NCBI RefSeq assembly: GCF_036421855.1
Contig: NZ_JAZGOK010000002.1
Strand: one strand, 5' to 3'
Length of the DNA: 64,000 nt
Origin: Georgenia_B sunbinii
GTDB lineage: Bacteria > Actinomycetota > Actinomycetes > Actinomycetales > Actinomycetaceae
The notes beneath the pieces are model-generated. The model made no database searches, was not told the DNA's origin, and worked only from the letters and a program-made list of their open reading frames with translations. Positions 63,019-64,000 of this stretch are shown piece by piece. The translations under genes were made by a program, and so were the position numbers. Numbering within the stretch: the stretch's first letter is position 1; each line of letters begins with the position of its first letter.

Positions 63019-63180
63019 CAGAGCGGGATTACCCGCGAGAGCGGGATTGTCCCCGACAGCGGGATTGTTGCCGAGAGCGGGATTGTCACCGACAGCCGGA
63101 TTGTCCGCGAGAGCGGGATTGTCACCGACAGCCGGATTACCGCCGAGAGCGGGATTGTCTGCGAGAGCGGGATTGTCCGC
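63019..63180. repeat. Nine tandem 18-bp repeat units
   Basis: Unit starts at 63019 and every 18 bases to 63163. Core GAGAGCGGGATTGTC or GACAGCGGGATTGTC plus a 3-nt linker ending in C; units 1 to 6 after the first alternate GAGA and GACA, giving a 36-base higher period. Two units have ATTACC in place of ATTGTC. The array fills almost the whole gap between the dop stop and the RES gene stop, which it touches. On both strands it would translate into six-residue repeats, but no start or ribosome site supports a gene. Confidence 0.92.
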
Positions 63181-63693
63181 CTACGCCGGCCGGGGGAGGA
63201 CCACCGCGGCCCCCGGCGTGTTCCAGGCGAACAGCGTGAGGTGCCACAGCCCGGGCCGTTTGCGAGACGGGTCGATGAGGCCGTCCGCCCCGAGGCTCAG
63301 CAGCCGCTCGCGAACCTGCCAGGAGCGCGGCCGGCCACCTCGCGCGACGACCTCCTGCCAGGGCGCCGCGGCGTCTGCCGGGTCGACCCCGGCGCGGAAC
63401 GCAGCGTCGGGGTCGCGCAGGTCGAGGATCCGCTCAGCCCGGACGTCGAAGCTCACCACCTCGAGGTCGAGGCTGCGGGCATCGTGGTGCGCGAGCATCG
63501 CGGCGGCCACCCCGTCGGGCGACGAGCTCAGGTAGAGCGTTGGCGCGCCCGGCGGGGAGTAGCGGCCGGCGCCGCGCGAGCCCATCAGGGCGGCATCGCG
63601 GAAGGCAGGATCGACGGCGCGGAAGAACTCACCCGCCACGCGGCTGAAGACGGCACCGGTGCGGTGGGCGAGTGGCTGCTCAGGATCGTGCAC
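63181..63693 (-). CDS. RES-domain protein (NAD-consuming toxin-like)
   Basis: 170 residues. GRYSPPGAPTLYLSSSPDGV and the closing LWHLTLFAWNTPG match the RES fold, whose toxins break down NAD. The Glu expected after the LYLS strand is not obvious (Ala/Met instead), so activity is uncertain. The usual Xre-type antitoxin gene is not beside it. It reads against dop and pup and sits inside an operon that is normally dop-pup. Start ATG at 63693. Confidence 0.72.
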   Translation of the reverse strand: MHDPEQPLAHRTGAVFSRVAGEFFRAVDPAFRDAALMGSRGAGRYSPPGAPTLYLSSSPDGVAAAMLAHHDARSLDLEVVSFDVRAERILDLRDPDAAFRAGVDPADAAAPWQEVVARGGRPRSWQVRERLLSLGADGLIDPSRKRPGLWHLTLFAWNTPGAAVVLPRPA

Positions 63694-63788
63694 GCGTCAA
63701 GTATCGTCCGGGCCCCGAGTCGGGCCGCCGAATCGGGCCGCAGGCGGTCGGCGAACTAGAATCGAAGGACATCGCACAAGGAGGCAGC

Positions 63789-63983
63789 ATGGCGCGTCAG
63801 GAACAGCAGCACAGGAGCGAGCGGGAGCCCGAGGACGTCAGTCCGCCGCCACCGCCCCCGACCGGCGCGGCAGCACAGGCGCAGCAGGCGGACCTCGACT
63901 CGCTGCTCGGTGAGATCGACTCCGTGCTCGAGACCAACGCCGAGTCCTTCGTCCGGGGGTTCGTCCAGAAGGGCGGCCAGTGA
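63789..63983 (+). CDS. pup: Prokaryotic ubiquitin-like protein Pup
   Basis: 64 residues from the ATG at 63789, with AAGGAGG upstream and a TAGAAT minus-10-like box at 63757. Disordered, Pro/Gln-rich front, then the ARC-binding helix (DLDSLLGEIDSVLETNAESF) and the end GGQ. Gln at the end means Dop must deamidate it before ligation by PafA. Separated from dop by the repeat array and the RES gene, so it likely has its own promoter. Confidence 0.96.
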   Translation: MARQEQQHRSEREPEDVSPPPPPPTGAAAQAQQADLDSLLGEIDSVLETNAESFVRGFVQKGGQ

Positions 63984-64000
63984 CCCTCGCCCCCCGCATC
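63980..64000 (+). CDS. Possible start of the next gene, cut by the window edge
   Basis: A GTG overlaps the pup stop as GTGA and the frame VTLAPRI runs to the edge. In related genomes a proteasome subunit (prcB) or pafA follows pup. Seven codons cannot decide which. Confidence 0.3.

Noticed and set aside
61326..63125. 599-codon minus-strand frame opposite dop whose start lies in the repeat array and reads as six-residue repeats.
   Set aside because: The 18-bp period makes any frame repetitive; no ribosome site, and dop is certain.
63019..63180. CRISPR array.
   Set aside because: Units are only 18 bp, directly adjacent without unique spacers, and there are no cas genes in the window.

Overview
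The window is very GC-rich DNA from an actinobacterium. Three things mark the lineage: a mycothiol gene (mshC), a Pup system (trmI-arc-dop-...-pup), and the coproporphyrin-type haem genes cpfC and chdC. The overall set (uppP, mshC, PAC2, RecB-like nuclease, M50 protease, then the Pup locus) looks like a member of the Micrococcales, perhaps near Georgenia; that placement is an inference from gene content, not a measurement. No rRNA, tRNA, CRISPR array, insertion sequence or replication origin was recognised. Genes are tightly packed with many 4-base ATGA or GTGA overlaps. The only gene-poor stretch over 300 bases (51663-52168) holds a decayed hydrolase gene and a short leader.

Layout. 1-9.7 kb: the 3' part of a very large secreted sugar dehydrogenase with two DUF1080 domains and a blue-copper domain, an ABC ATPase plus FtsX-type permease, and a secreted alkaline phosphatase. 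9.7-14.5 kb: a FadR-type regulator, a haem/iron-chelate ABC importer and a Phd/PIN toxin-antitoxin pair. 14.6-19.9 kb: an MFS exporter and a ykoFEDC thiamine-precursor importer preceded by a TPP riboswitch. 20-25.8 kb: selO coupled to a lone antitoxin, a DUF222/HNH nuclease, then cpfC-chdC. 26-31.9 kb: DEAD-box helicase, a shortened acetyltransferase, a lipoprotein sugar dehydrogenase, and a DoxX/TetR module lying between an SDR gene and a decayed copy of that gene's end. 32-46.4 kb: a NarL-type two-component pair, a wall-anchored nucleotidase, a group of nucleotide-pyrophosphatase genes, peptidases, OsmC, an aldo/keto reductase and uppP. 46.4-54.4 kb: VOC dioxygenase-like gene, mshC, gluconate permease, an odd regulator, a BrkB-family protein and PAC2. 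54.4-64 kb: HAD, GntR, RecB-like nuclease, M50 protease, then trmI-arc-dop, a RES-domain gene and pup.

How it fits together. The haem importer at 10.7-13.6 kb and the haem-synthesis pair at 23.4-25.3 kb carry the same 26-bp palindromic operator upstream, which suggests one regulator balances uptake and synthesis. A second unexplained signal is an 18-bp tandem-repeat family found at three places (downstream of the haem-binding protein gene, between cpfC and chdC, and between dop and the RES gene). A third is a nested 22-bp inverted repeat after the two-component system. The Pup genes, PAC2 and mshC are standard actinobacterial housekeeping; the intrusion of a RES-domain gene between dop and pup is not.
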